Positions 1-7,995 of a stretch of 64,000 nucleotides of DNA are shown one piece after another (positions within the stretch are counted from its first letter, which is position 1; every line of letters begins with the position of its first letter). The stretch is from contig JAXGNG010000001.1 in assembly GCA_040768125.1 (NCBI GenBank), forward strand, positions 1,612,001 through 1,676,000, given 5' to 3'. Origin of the DNA: RBG-16-49-21 sp040768125. GTDB taxonomy: Bacteria; Spirochaetota; UBA4802; UBA5550. A program made the position numbers and the translations under genes. The notes beneath the pieces were generated by a model. The model was not told the DNA's origin. It made no database searches and saw nothing but the letters and a program-made list of their open reading frames with translations.

Positions 1-380
1 TTCTTGTTGTAGAGAAACTGGATCATGATAATGAAGCATGCGGAAAAGGCCGCGATGTGATAGGCCTGGGCCGCGTAGGTCCAGTCCATGGAACTCCCGT
101 AACGGTAGCGGGTGATGGACATTGCCAGGATGGCGATGGTGCCGTTCATCCATTCCAGCAATTTCGTCGGCCGGAGGTTCCTCTTGCGGCGGTATATAAG
201 GAAGGCGGTGACTATGATAAAGCCAAAAATCACAAAGGTGAAAATCGCGTTCCTGATCTGGAGCCGGGCCAGGACCTGGAAGGTGCCCGAGAGGGATCCC
301 ATGATGACGCAGACGGTGAAATAGAGAAAGGCTCCCTTTATTTCAAGTATTTGACGCGCGGTAAGATTGCTCGTGTCCAT
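1..380 (-). CDS. Partial multi-pass membrane protein (C-terminus beyond window)
   Basis: Reading the minus strand from an ATG at 378-380 gives an open frame of 126 residues that runs off the left edge without a stop. The protein begins MDTSNLTARQ and has about four hydrophobic stretches (roughly residues 17-33, 44-61, 80-92 and 105-123) separated by a basic loop (YRRKRNLRP). That is an integral inner-membrane protein with short loops. I do not recognise a family. It has no overlapping partner: about 180 bases separate it from the next minus-strand gene, so it is probably its own transcript or the tail of that unit. Confidence 0.6.
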   Translation of the reverse strand, partial: MDTSNLTARQILEIKGAFLYFTVCVIMGSLSGTFQVLARLQIRNAIFTFVIFGFIIVTAFLIYRRKRNLRPTKLLEWMNGTIAILAMSITRYRYGSSMDWTYAAQAYHIAAFSACFIIMIQFLYNK

Positions 381-561
381 AACGGCCTCCCCTGGGTGTC
401 TGTCGTCACGCCATGCAGGGCGGATCCCTGGTGGAGGGGATCGCCGTGTAATAGTCTAATAAAGGATGGAGGCGCATGTCAATTGTTTATTGCGGGGAGT
501 GGGGAGGGATGATGGTCCGCCGCACCGGGAAGCAGTGCGGCGGACCGTGAGAAGGCGGTGT

Positions 562-963
562 TCAGCGATCAGGTTCCCCGCTCCTGCCGTTGATCCTGTC
601 CATGAATCGCTCGAAGGCCTCGCGGCCCTCATGGTCCCAGAAGTCGGAAAAAACCCTGCCGTTCTTCCGGATCTCCGAGGGTACGCGGACCCGATGATCG
701 GAGATGCCGTGCGGCCTGTCATGGTGGCCGTGGCCGCCGAGACTGCCGAAGAGCAGCTTCGCCAGTATCACCATGGCGACGGCCTGCCAGTAGGTGATGG
801 TCCCGAGACCGAAGAGGCCGGGCATGAGCCAGTTCCAGAGGTGCTGCACCAGGAGCCCGAAGAGAAAGGCGAAGAGGACCGCCAGGGCGACGCCGCCGAT
901 GACCATGCCGGCGATCTTCAGCGCCTTGAGCGCCGGATGTTTCGTGTCGTGGATATGTTTCAT
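562..963 (-). CDS. Small two-helix membrane protein downstream of ECF sigma factor
   Basis: 133 residues with a short cytoplasmic start, two transmembrane helices (about 16-42 and 52-73), a His/Gly-rich stretch (GGHGHHDRPHG) and a charged tail of about 55 residues. The start has a strong ribosome site (GGAGG, about 9 bases upstream) lying inside the end of the sigma factor gene; only 3 bases separate the sigma stop from this ATG, so the pair is co-translated. Membrane partners directly behind ECF sigma factors often act as anti-sigma or sensor proteins, but I see no ZAS zinc motif, so that role is inference. The function is unknown. Confidence 0.75.
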   Translation of the reverse strand: MKHIHDTKHPALKALKIAGMVIGGVALAVLFAFLFGLLVQHLWNWLMPGLFGLGTITYWQAVAMVILAKLLFGSLGGHGHHDRPHGISDHRVRVPSEIRKNGRVFSDFWDHEGREAFERFMDRINGRSGEPDR

Positions 964-966
964 TTC

Positions 967-1518
967 CTATTCCTCCATTATCGTGGGATGATGCATTCCC
1001 AGGTGTTCCCGGATCTTTGCCATGGCGCGTGACTTCCGCGCCAGGAGCGTGCCCAGGGGAACGGAAAGGACCTCCGCCGCCTCCCTGAACGAAATGCCCT
1101 CGAGCTCCGTCATGCAGATGATGGCCCGCTGGTCCTCGCTCAGGGAATCGATGGCCCCGAAAAGGGCCTCGCGGATTTCCCCCTTTTCGAACTCGCCCGC
1201 CGCGTCGTAGCGCGCGTCGCGGACCAGGTCGAGGAGCGACGCGCCGTTCTCCGCGGCGGCGTCCAGGGACGCGACCTCCCGTTTCCTCCGCAGGGTGTCG
1301 ATGACCCGGTTGCGCAGGGAGCGGTAGGCGTAGGCGGCGAGGTTTTCCACCGGCACGGTGATGTCCGCGGCTCCGAGGAGGCCCGACATGACGTCCTGCA
1401 CGATGTCCTCCCCGTCGCGGTCCGCCGCGTCGTCGATGAGGCCCCTCACGAAGGCCACCATGCGGCGGTATTCCTTTCGGAAGAACTCTCCCGCGGCCTG
1501 TTTCCTTTCCGCTTCCAT
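967..1518 (-). CDS. ECF-type RNA polymerase sigma factor
   Basis: About 183 residues with the two-domain layout of extracytoplasmic-function sigma factors. Region 2 is in the first half (GEDIVQDVMSGLL, then AAYAYRSLRNRVIDTLRR). Region 4 is in the last third (IDSLSEDQRAIICMTELEGIS, then VPLGTLLARKSRAMAKIREHL). It would direct RNA polymerase to a small stress or envelope regulon. The ATG at 1516-1518 (MEAERKQ) was preferred because it fits the usual family length; an in-frame ATG at 1554 would add 12 residues. The gene is immediately followed by a small membrane protein that probably regulates it. Confidence 0.9.
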   Translation of the reverse strand: MEAERKQAAGEFFRKEYRRMVAFVRGLIDDAADRDGEDIVQDVMSGLLGAADITVPVENLAAYAYRSLRNRVIDTLRRKREVASLDAAAENGASLLDLVRDARYDAAGEFEKGEIREALFGAIDSLSEDQRAIICMTELEGISFREAAEVLSVPLGTLLARKSRAMAKIREHLGMHHPTIMEE

Positions 1519-1680
1519 GACTATCCAGACGCAGGGCGTTGTGGTGTATTGCATCGAATCAAGGTTTTTTTCCAGGGGGCCATGTTTTTACCCGGATCGA
1601 GAGGACGACGGGAAGGGCGGCGGGGCGTCTTTCCCGCCGTGGAGCCCCCCGGGGGGTCCGGCGGCGGGATATTGGGAGCA

Positions 1681-1956
1681 CTATTCGCCCTGGAAGAGCC
1701 CCTTCTCTTCTTTAATTTCGTCCCTGGCCGCGGGGGACTCCGCTCCGCGCTCCGCCGAGAGCGAAAAGAAGAACGCCATGGCGGCGCCGACCAGAGCCAC
1801 GAGTATGGAGAGAAGCAGGATCATCCGCTGGCGTTTCGGCGTTCCGCCTCCCCCGGGCGGGGGGGCCTGCTGCCCCCGCATTACCTTTCCGCACTGGTTG
1901 CAGAAACGGGCGTGGTCCGGGTTCTGCGCCCCGCAATTTGTACAGTTCATATCCAT
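1681..1956 (-). CDS. Zinc-ribbon single-pass membrane protein
   Basis: 91 residues. The N-terminus is a four-cysteine zinc ribbon (MNCTNCGAQNPDHARFCNQCGK: CxxC, 12 residues, CxxC), followed by a Pro/Gly linker (residues 31-40), a transmembrane helix (about 45-66) and a short acidic tail. The zinc-ribbon-plus-helix form is common in bacteria (zinc_ribbon_2 type) and its molecular role is usually unknown. It lies between zupT and the sigma factor on the same strand, with gaps of 61 and 126 bases, so it could belong to either transcript. A link to zinc supply is possible but unproven. Confidence 0.75.
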   Translation of the reverse strand: MDMNCTNCGAQNPDHARFCNQCGKVMRGQQAPPPGGGGTPKRQRMILLLSILVALVGAAMAFFFSLSAERGAESPAARDEIKEEKGLFQGE

Positions 1957-2017
1957 CCTCCGGTATGCGCGCGTACCCGGCGTATCCGCCGCACGGGGCC
2001 GTGCCTTTGAGATGCGG

Positions 2018-2827
2018 TCACAGGAGCAGGACGAGGCTCAGGGCCATGACCGCCATGCCCGATATGAGGCCGTAGATCGCGACATGGTGCTCCCCGTATT
2101 TTTCCGCCGTGGGGAGGAGTTCGTCCAGGGAGATGTAGACCATGATACCCGCCACGAGTGCGAAGATTATCCCGAACATCGCGTCGTTCAGGAAGGGCAG
2201 CAGCAGGAAGAAGCCCGCCAGGGCGCCGATCGGCTCTCCCAGGCCCGAGAGGAAGGAGAGCGTGAAGGCCTTTTTCTTGTTTCCCGTGGCGAAGTAGACG
2301 GGGACCGATATGGCGATTCCCTCAGGAATGTTGTGGATGGCGATGGCGATGGCGATGCTGATGCCGATGGCGGGATCGTTCAGGGCGCCCATGAAGGTGG
2401 CGAGCCCCTCGGGAAAGTTGTGGATCCCCACGGCGAGGGCGGAGAAGAGCCCCATGCGCATCAGCTCCTTTTTCGCGTGGGGGCGCTTCCCGTTCATTTC
2501 ATCGACGTCCTTCATCTCGTGGGGGTTCTCCGCCGAGGGCACGAAGCGGTCGATGAGGCCGATAAGGGCAATCCCGGCGAAGAAGGAAAAGGTCGTGATA
2601 ACGTATCCCGTCGTGGCGCCGTACATGGCGGCGAGGGATTTTGCCGCCTTGGGGAATATCTCGATCGTGGAGACGTAGATCATCACCCCCGCCGAGAACC
2701 CCAGGGACGCCGCCAGGAACCCCGGGCTCACGTGCTTTTTGAAGAAGGCCAGGGCGCTCCCCACGCCCGTGGCGAGGCCCGCCAGGAGCGTGAGGGAAAA
2801 AGCGTAGATGATCGTTTCAACCTGCAT
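2018..2827 (-). CDS. zupT: ZIP-family zinc transporter ZupT
   Basis: 269 residues, the normal ZupT length, with about eight transmembrane helices. Both ZIP signature helices are intact: HNFPEG near residue 136 and HNIPEG near residue 165; these supply the His/Asn/Glu ligands of the binuclear metal site. The cytoplasmic loop after helix 3 (residues 93-120) is charged and contains one His. It imports zinc and other divalent metals (Fe, Mn, Co in E. coli) across the inner membrane. A zinc-ribbon protein follows on the same strand. It can be contrasted with the divergent ZIP-like protein at 17085-18383, which lacks these His residues. Confidence 0.92.
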   Translation of the reverse strand: MQVETIIYAFSLTLLAGLATGVGSALAFFKKHVSPGFLAASLGFSAGVMIYVSTIEIFPKAAKSLAAMYGATTGYVITTFSFFAGIALIGLIDRFVPSAENPHEMKDVDEMNGKRPHAKKELMRMGLFSALAVGIHNFPEGLATFMGALNDPAIGISIAIAIAIHNIPEGIAISVPVYFATGNKKKAFTLSFLSGLGEPIGALAGFFLLLPFLNDAMFGIIFALVAGIMVYISLDELLPTAEKYGEHHVAIYGLISGMAVMALSLVLLL

Positions 2828-2977
2828 CGACGATTCTCCATTGGCGTTAAAGCATGCCCGGACTCTCGGTTTCGGATTATTTCATGATGGATGGGAGACA
2901 ATTGCAAGAAGAAAACGCAGGGGCGGGGTAGCCGGGGCTGATTTTTCAAGGCCCCGCGTTTCGGTCCTCGGCTTGTA

Positions 2978-3940
2978 TCATAGTCGCGTTACGCGAATGT
3001 ACTGGAAGTGGGCTTTTCCGTCGCCCCCCATGGGGACGCCCATTTCATTGGCCACGAGGCCTATGCGAACGTTCGCGGGATTGAACTCCCCGCTCATACC
3101 CCGGGTAAAAGTAGCGCCTCCGTCCTCGGAGTAGTAGAAGGCGGCCCGCGAGCCATCCTTGACGATTCTCAGCACCACACTTTCAGCCGTGCGACCGTGC
3201 TGCACGAAGGCGGCGAAAATATCATCCAGATACGCGGGAAAATCCGGGGTTTCATCCAGCGGTTTTGTCCAGGAATCGTAAAATCGGCCGGTGGCCCAGC
3301 AATCGACGGCGCAGCGCGTCACACCGCCTTCCATGGTCGTGTCGGTGGTGGGATTGAGGTAGTGCCCCCAGTCGGCCGTCGGGTAGGGCCAGGGGTTGTG
3401 GTGTATGCAGATGTTCATGTCGTAGAGGGACGGGTCCGACCCGAAGCTGGCGAACTTGATGTAGTTGAAGGGATTGTCCGCGCTCTGTATGATGAGCGCG
3501 GCAAAATGCGTTGCCGGGGCCACCGCGCCGGTGAAGCTCAGGGCCGCGTCGATCCGGTAGTCCGATCCCTGCCAGGGGAGGGCCGCGGAGAAAATGCCGG
3601 GCCCGTACCAGTGGTTCCACCAGTCCGCATTGGCGCTCGGCTCCGGGGTGATGACGAGCTCGCCGCCGGTCACCTCGTACGCGAGGGTCCAGGTGTACGG
3701 CACGGGGGGGTTCTGATCGCGATATCCCTCGAGCTGTTCATGCCATTTCGACGCATCGAGGGACGCGCCGACGAACTCGTCAGAATAGTTTTCCAGGAGT
3801 CGGGGTCCTCCCGAACCGGCGAAGAGCAGGAAGATGTCGAAGGGGTCGTCGCTGGATGCCAGACCGAGGGGGTCCCTGGCGCAGGAGCAGAGACAGGCCG
3901 TGAGGAACAGGGGGATGACGAACGTCAATCTGGCGAGCAT
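2978..3940 (-). CDS. Lipoprotein with concanavalin-like (DUF1349-type) sandwich fold
   Basis: The start is the ATG at 3938-3940: it has GGAGG 8 bases upstream, while an in-frame ATG at 3961 has no such site. The 320-residue product starts with a lipoprotein signal (helix 3-16, then LCSC). After the Cys comes a hydrophobic run (DIFLLFAG) like the one in the lipoprotein at 6710. The rest is rich in Trp, Tyr and beta-strand patterns (DEFVGASLDASKWHEQ, YFASFGSDPS-like segments, FQYIRVTRL at the end) typical of laminin-G/concanavalin-like proteins that bind glycans. The fold call is by pattern only. It is probably anchored in the outer membrane. Confidence 0.75.
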   Translation of the reverse strand: MLARLTFVIPLFLTACLCSCARDPLGLASSDDPFDIFLLFAGSGGPRLLENYSDEFVGASLDASKWHEQLEGYRDQNPPVPYTWTLAYEVTGGELVITPEPSANADWWNHWYGPGIFSAALPWQGSDYRIDAALSFTGAVAPATHFAALIIQSADNPFNYIKFASFGSDPSLYDMNICIHHNPWPYPTADWGHYLNPTTDTTMEGGVTRCAVDCWATGRFYDSWTKPLDETPDFPAYLDDIFAAFVQHGRTAESVVLRIVKDGSRAAFYYSEDGGATFTRGMSGEFNPANVRIGLVANEMGVPMGGDGKAHFQYIRVTRL

Positions 3941-4128
3941 TGGTATCCTCCGTGAGGGCAATGCTCACGCATCCCGGAGTGGAGCAGTACCCACTGTTAA
4001 TATCGGAAAAAACGGCCCCGGGGATTACATCGGAACGCGTACCCGCCTACAGGGCGGCATGGCAGTAATAAACGTGGTACACTGGCTGTTACGGCAAATT
4101 GCTCCTGTACTACCGATGTTAAAGCCGG

Positions 4129-4157
4129 TTGACAGGGCCGGGGCGGACCGGTAGTAT
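4129..4157 (+). promoter_or_regulatory. Sigma-70-type promoter for bioY
   Basis: TTGACA at 4129-4134, a 17-base spacer, and TAGTAT at 4152-4157. The predicted start is near 4164, leaving a short leader of about 27 bases with GGGAGG before the bioY ATG. A perfect -35 and good spacing make this one of the clearest promoters in the window. Confidence 0.6.
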
Positions 4158-4190
4158 GGAGCGAATCGAGTTTCTCGCGGGAGGCGGACC

Positions 4191-4817
4191 ATGAGCGCGG
4201 AAATATCAATTCCTGGATACCGTCAGATTATCAGCGACTACCACGCCTGGCGCGCCCGGTCCGGGTTCGCCGTGAAGTTACTGCTCGCCGCCTCCCTCGC
4301 GGTCCTGACGGGGCTTTCGGCCCAGGTCAGCATTCCGCTTCCCTGGACACCTGTGCCCCTTACCCTCCAGACCTTCGCCGTGATCCTCGGGGGTCTCCTT
4401 CTCGGGCGGTGGGGCGCCCTGGCCCAGGTCATTTACCTCGGCGCCGGCCTGGCGGGCCTTCCCTGGTTCGCCGGGGCCCGGGGGGGCGCCGCGGCGTTTC
4501 TCGGCCCCACGGCGGGCTACCTCCTCGGCTTCGTTGCCGCCGCCTACCTGATCGGTTCCCTCGTGGATCGGGGCAGGGCGGCGTTTCCCTCCCTGGCATT
4601 CGCGGTCGCCTTCGTGAATCTTTTCCTGATCCTCGGCGTCGGCGCCGGGTATCTCTGGCTCTGGCTCACGTTCTTCCAGGGGCGGGACGCGGGGCTCGTG
4701 GACATTCTAATCATGGGAGTACTGCCCTTCATTCCCGGAGCGGCGATCAAGACGCTCCTCGCCCTGGGCGCGGCGTGGGCCCTCTTCCCCGGCGGGGCGG
4801 CGGAAAATTCCGAATGA
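4191..4817 (+). CDS. bioY: Biotin transporter BioY (ECF transporter S component)
   Basis: 208 residues, six hydrophobic helices. The BioY signature is plain: LTGLSAQVSIPLPWTPVPLT near residues 40-60, QTFAVILGGLLLG, and GLPWFAG followed by GPTAGYLLGF in the middle. BioY captures biotin and works alone at low affinity or with the shared BioMN (EcfAT) energising module at high affinity. No EcfA or EcfT gene is adjacent, so it either pairs with a shared module elsewhere or works alone. The gene stands by itself on the plus strand with its own promoter and GGGAGG ribosome site. No obvious BirA or BioR operator was seen. Confidence 0.92.
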   Translation: MSAEISIPGYRQIISDYHAWRARSGFAVKLLLAASLAVLTGLSAQVSIPLPWTPVPLTLQTFAVILGGLLLGRWGALAQVIYLGAGLAGLPWFAGARGGAAAFLGPTAGYLLGFVAAAYLIGSLVDRGRAAFPSLAFAVAFVNLFLILGVGAGYLWLWLTFFQGRDAGLVDILIMGVLPFIPGAAIKTLLALGAAWALFPGGAAENSE

Positions 4818-4889
4818 GACGCCTTCCCGGCGTGTTGCCGGAGAAGGGCGGAGGCGCAGGAACCCTGTTTGCGCGGCGTCACCGCGCAA

Positions 4890-5639
4890 TCATTCGATCT
4901 GTATCTTGAGTTTCTCGGGTTCTTTCGCGGCCGAGTAGGTGTCCCGTATCCTGAACATTACCGACACCGCGCCGAACCCCTCGAAGCCTTCACCGAAGGC
5001 GTCTCCCGGGATGGCCCCGTATTTCACCTCGCCGAGGCGAAAGCCGTAGTCAAAACCGAGCTCCACGGAAAGCGTGAAATAGTCGCCGAAATTGAAGTTG
5101 AAACCGGCGAATACCAGTCCCAGGTCCAGCCTCGCGATGTCGAGCCTGGCGCCGCTTCCCCCGCTCATCATCGGTATCATCGCCAGAATCATGGGCGACA
5201 GGAATGGATCGGCGAACGCCAGGGCATACAGCGGCCCAGGGTCGGCCTCCGGTTTCATCTTCGCGAAAAGGTAGCGGATACCGATGCGCGGGCCGAACCA
5301 GAAGCGGACCGTGTCCCCCCTGAGGCCCGCCGGCGACACGCCGAAGGTGTGCACCATGCCGATATCGGTGTAGGTGTCTTTCCCGATGGAGGCTTTCCCC
5401 CCGCCGAGCCTGAAGCGGTAGTTGAACATACTGTCCTTCGCGGCCGAGGTGTCGATGATGATGCCGCCGTTGCCGCCTGTGTAATCGTTGCTTCCCTTCA
5501 AGTCGCCGCCCAGGTTGCCTCCGTAGTATTCGTATCCCCGGTTGAATTCACCGTAGAAGCCGATGCCGACTGCCATGGCAGACGCCGGCACGAATACCGT
5601 GAGGAAGAGCGCTCCGAGCGCCCTGCATGCCTTGCTCAT
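4890..5639 (-). CDS. Exported beta-barrel-like outer membrane protein
   Basis: 249 residues. A signal peptide (KACRALGALFLTVFVPASAMA) ends at about residue 23. The mature part is rich in Gly and aromatics and shows alternating beta-strand patterns (GIGFYGEFNRGYEYYGG; ARLDIARLDLGLVFAGFNFNFGDYFTLSVELGFDYGF), as in small outer membrane barrels. The last residues (LKIQIE) do not end in the typical aromatic, so a periplasmic beta-rich protein is an alternative. It is read alone on the minus strand, with a UUCG-capped hairpin in its leader (5671-5685). The function is unknown. Confidence 0.65.
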   Translation of the reverse strand: MSKACRALGALFLTVFVPASAMAVGIGFYGEFNRGYEYYGGNLGGDLKGSNDYTGGNGGIIIDTSAAKDSMFNYRFRLGGGKASIGKDTYTDIGMVHTFGVSPAGLRGDTVRFWFGPRIGIRYLFAKMKPEADPGPLYALAFADPFLSPMILAMIPMMSGGSGARLDIARLDLGLVFAGFNFNFGDYFTLSVELGFDYGFRLGEVKYGAIPGDAFGEGFEGFGAVSVMFRIRDTYSAAKEPEKLKIQIE

Positions 5640-5670
5640 ACCATACCCCCGTGAAGTCTTTTTGTTTCAG

Positions 5671-5685
5671 CGTCCCGAAGGGACG
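5671..5685 (-). promoter_or_regulatory. UUCG-capped hairpin in the leader of the barrel-like gene
   Basis: A 6-bp perfect stem CGTCCC/GGGACG. On the minus strand it reads CGTCCCTTCGGGACG, which gives the very stable C(UUCG)G cap. It lies 32 bases upstream of the ATG of the gene at 4890-5639 and is followed by an A-rich stretch. It could stabilise the mRNA 5' end or end an upstream transcript. Confidence 0.4.
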
Positions 5686-5788
5686 ATCTGGATTGAATGC
5701 GTTGTGTATATTGTTTAAGTGTAGCGAGACGTGGTATTAATACAATATATTTTCGTTTGATTATAAAAATAGTCGCTGCCCTGCCGCG

Positions 5789-5837
5789 GGGAGGCGCGCC
5801 CTCCATGTGGCCGTGGTGCGGGGCCGCGGCGCCTCCC
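5789..5837. repeat. 9-bp inverted repeat in the 297-base gap 5640-5936
   Basis: GGGAGGCGC at 5789-5797 and GCGCCTCCC at 5829-5837, 31 bases apart. The rest of the gap between the barrel-like gene and the YqfO-like gene is AT-rich (5690-5780) and probably holds the minus-strand promoter. An open frame through 5697-5936 exists but has no ribosome site or recognisable protein. Confidence 0.35.
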
Positions 5838-5936
5838 GTGCTCCGCGCTGCGTTCAGTATTGAGACGGCATCAAAAAGTCAATTCATCACCCAGGGGAAA
5901 TGGCGCACGTCACCGGTGTCCAATGGAAGGATGTGA

Positions 5937-6254
5937 TCAGAGGCACTCCTCGGAAAGCTTCCACACGTCAAATGCCGGCTCCTCGTAGGGATGGGACTCC
6001 CTGAGGGCCCTGACCGCCGCGTCGATGATCCGCTCGTGGCAGACCATCTCCACCTTGTATTCCTCCAGGGTCTCCAGCCTTCCCTCGGCCCCGATATGGG
6101 GCCTGCTCCCCGCCAGGGGCCTGAACTGGCCGGTGCCGCGCGTCTGCCAGCAGCAATGGTCGTAATCGCCGATTCTACCTGCCCCCGTGGCGAAGAGGGC
6201 CTCCTTCACCTTTTCAAGATGGCTTTCCGGAACGTAAAAACAGATCTTGTACAT
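5937..6254 (-). CDS. YqfO/NIF3-like small domain protein
   Basis: 105 residues. It begins MYKICFYVPESHLEKVKEALF, has GAGRIGDYDHCCWQTRGTGQFRP in the centre and RESHPYEEPAFDVW at the end. These match the stand-alone YqfO domain, the CutA/PII-like ferredoxin fold also inserted in NIF3 (DUF34) proteins. The domain is widespread and trimerises in relatives; its biochemical role is not settled, with metal or nucleotide binding suggested. It is a single gene with a downstream neighbour on the same strand about 300 bases away. Confidence 0.85.
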   Translation of the reverse strand: MYKICFYVPESHLEKVKEALFATGAGRIGDYDHCCWQTRGTGQFRPLAGSRPHIGAEGRLETLEEYKVEMVCHERIIDAAVRALRESHPYEEPAFDVWKLSEECL

Positions 6255-6381
6255 GGATCATCCTTTTTGGCTACTGTACGGGTCGGGACTACCCGTGGGA
6301 ATCCTATACCTTCTTACAGGCAGGTTGTAAATGAAAAAATCAACCGCATATCAATCACCACACTGACGGAGGGAAAATGTA

Positions 6382-6504
6382 ATGTGGACCTTCGTCCGTG
6401 GCCCTTTTTTTATTATGATAGTATTCCATTATTCTCCCGCTATTATCGATAGTTATCGGGTCTCGACAGGACCGTATCTGGCCACGGCGGAATTTTCTGG
6501 ATGA
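6382..6504 (+). CDS. Possible small protein, 40 residues
   Basis: In the 455-base gap between the YqfO-like gene and the lipoprotein gene, GGAGGG at 6368-6373 precedes an ATG at 6382. The frame is 40 codons long, hydrophobic in its first half (MWTFVRGPFFIMIVFHYSP) and ends at TGA 6502-6504. The same ribosome site also precedes an ATG-TAA start-stop pair at 6377-6382. The 3' third of the frame runs through a degenerate copy of the dispersed repeat, which argues against coding. I treat it as a candidate only. Confidence 0.2.
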   Translation: MWTFVRGPFFIMIVFHYSPAIIDSYRVSTGPYLATAEFSG

Positions 6505-6512
6505 TGAATATC
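6461..6512 (+). repeat. Dispersed palindromic repeat, copy A (degenerate)
   Basis: It aligns without gaps to copy D at 19961-20010 over about 50 bases (shared blocks CCGTATC, GGCCA, GGCG, CTGGAT). Its outer stem has decayed (GACAGGA in place of GTCGCCC), so the hairpin would be weak. It lies upstream of the lipoprotein gene 6710-7732; copy B lies downstream. Confidence 0.55.
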
Positions 6513-6608
6513 CTCTGCGTTGCTGACAGCAATCTGTATCAATATAGGTGAAAATAGCTGAAAAATGGCATATTATGTCTGATTATTGGCATTAATTTTA
6601 ATAAAAAA

Positions 6609-6640
6609 TAAAAAAAACCCACCCAAATGGGCTTTTTTTA
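6609..6640. terminator. Bidirectional A/T-flanked hairpin terminator
   Basis: A run of A, then CCCA, loop CCCAAA, TGGG, one bulged C, and seven T. Both strands show a stem followed by a T tract. It sits between the minus-strand YqfO-like gene and the plus-strand lipoprotein gene, about 70 bases before the latter. It probably insulates the lipoprotein gene from upstream reading. Confidence 0.6.
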
Positions 6641-6709
6641 TTGACTCTTACTCTTCCGGTCGTTATTTTGAGAGTATAAAATAATTATTCCAATGGAGGG
6701 GAAATAATT

Positions 6710-7732
6710 ATGAAAACAAATAAAACAATCATTTTGGTCTTCGCGATCAGTTTCGCAATGTGTGGCGCGACAGCATGCTCCGACAGCGGTTCCGATATGT
6801 CATCGCTGCTTCTTCTTGCGGGCGCGAACAGCGGACCTGCCATGAGCAGCGATACCTCGCTGATGTCCGGCATAGGCACACTGAACGGCAATGCGATCCT
6901 TGATATTCCCTTCGGAACAACTCTTGATGATTTCAAGTCATCCATAGTCCCGGCCCAGGGGGCTGTGTTCGATGTTTATCAGGATGACGGCGTAACGCCG
7001 GCAACCGGGCTCGACGAGTCATGCATCCTGGCCGTCACCGCCGAAGACGGCACCCGTGCCGACTATACGCTTGACATCCTTCCGGACCCGGCCATCGTCA
7101 ATGAATGGATCGGCTTCGATGCGTCTTCAACGGATTACAGTATAGTCGATGCGGTAGTGGTCGAGGGGTATGGCGAAAACCCGGCCGCGCTGGAGTTCGA
7201 TGGCGACCCGGCGACCCTTGACCATGTCTCCGTCCCGGACGATGATGCCCTCACGCTCAGGGAAACCGGCACGGTGGAGGTCCTGGTAAAGGGGGACTCG
7301 TTCCCGACATGCGCCGGCATCGTGCACAAGGGTGAGCAGAGCGACTTCAGTGACGAGGCATGGAGCCTCCAGCTCTATCCCCATGAAGGGTCAGAGGCGC
7401 GCCTCCTGATGCTCATTACCGGCGATGACGGCAGCTGGATAGGCGTCCACGGGAGCTTCGACCTTCAGCCGGGCGAATGGTACCATATCGTCGCCACCTG
7501 GGACAGTTCGACGCTTCGGCTCTATGTCAACGGTGTGCTTGACGCGGAGATCCCCAATACCACGGGGGGAGTGCGCGATTCCGCCGGCGCGCTCATTATC
7601 GGGGCGCAGCTCCCCGTATCCTACAACGGAACCTACGGCAATATCGGCTGGGACGGCATCATCGACCGGGTCGGGATCCGGAGCGATTCCCTGACCGACC
7701 AGCAGGTGCTTGACAGGTACAACAGCCTGTAG
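6710..7732 (+). CDS. Lipoprotein with LamG/concanavalin-like C-terminal domain
   Basis: 340 residues; the ribosome site GGAGGGG lies 8 bases before the ATG. The signal peptide ends in ATAC, so Cys23 is the lipid anchor. It is followed by a Leu-rich patch (SSLLLLAGANSG, residues 32-43). Residues 53-125 form a small domain seen in spirochaete lipoproteins (GTLNGNAILDIPFGTTLDDF ... TAEDGTRADYTLDIL), a bacterial cadherin-like/DUF5018-like sandwich. Residues 130-340 look like a LamG jelly roll: GTVEVLVKG, GEWYHIVATWDSSTLRLYVNG and a final WDGIIDRVGIRSDSLTDQQV. The last blocks match glycan-binding LamG repeats well. It is likely a surface adhesin or glycan-binding lipoprotein. The gene is flanked by repeat copies A and B. 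Confidence 0.8.
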   Translation: MKTNKTIILVFAISFAMCGATACSDSGSDMSSLLLLAGANSGPAMSSDTSLMSGIGTLNGNAILDIPFGTTLDDFKSSIVPAQGAVFDVYQDDGVTPATGLDESCILAVTAEDGTRADYTLDILPDPAIVNEWIGFDASSTDYSIVDAVVVEGYGENPAALEFDGDPATLDHVSVPDDDALTLRETGTVEVLVKGDSFPTCAGIVHKGEQSDFSDEAWSLQLYPHEGSEARLLMLITGDDGSWIGVHGSFDLQPGEWYHIVATWDSSTLRLYVNGVLDAEIPNTTGGVRDSAGALIIGAQLPVSYNGTYGNIGWDGIIDRVGIRSDSLTDQQVLDRYNSL

Positions 7733-7768
7733 TGGACCTCGCCGCATCGGCGGGTATCCGCTCCTGGA

Positions 7769-7802
7769 TGAATGGGGGCCGGCGTAACGCCGTCCCCCTT
7801 CA
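7769..7802 (+). terminator. Hairpin terminator of the LamG lipoprotein gene
   Basis: The stem GGGGG-C-CGGCG, loop TAA, CGCCG-T-CCCCC spans 7774-7798 (one C/T mismatch) and can extend through flanking TGAA/TTCA with a bulge. It begins 37 bases after the TAG. The following TTCATGT is only weakly T-rich, so intrinsic termination is likely but not certain. Confidence 0.5.
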
Positions 7803-7938
7803 TGTATCCCTCGATACGGGAAATTCCCCCGCAACCGGTTTCATGATGCGGTAACCATACATTGAAGGGAATTCGTCCCCCTGCTTTTTGTGTTGAAAAT
7901 TCTCTTTTCTTCTCCCATGATGGTTTACTTGAAACCAG

Positions 7939-7992
7939 TTGTGCCGCCCGGGCCGCGCCAACCCAGGGCGTTAATTTCCGGATGATGATAAT
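7939..7992 (+). repeat. Dispersed palindromic repeat, copy B
   Basis: TTGTGCCGCCCGGGCC is identical to the first 16 bases of copy C. The stem CGCCC/GGGCG is kept, with inner GGG/CCC in place of GGCC/GGCC. The conserved tail (AATTTCCGGATGATGATAAT) runs up to the TTG start of the cyclase gene. It sits 200 bases after the lipoprotein gene. Confidence 0.65.
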
Positions 7993-7995
7993 ACA

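Noticed and set aside
4135..4190. Biotin-repressor operator at bioY
   Set aside because: No convincing BirA- or BioR-type dyad in the leader.
5697..5936. 79-codon plus-strand frame between the barrel-like and YqfO-like genes
   Set aside because: No ribosome site and no recognisable protein pattern; it crosses an inverted repeat.
6377..6382. ATG-TAA start-stop element after a strong ribosome site
   Set aside because: Interesting as a regulatory minimal frame, but the same site serves the longer 40-codon frame and there is no gene close enough for translational control.
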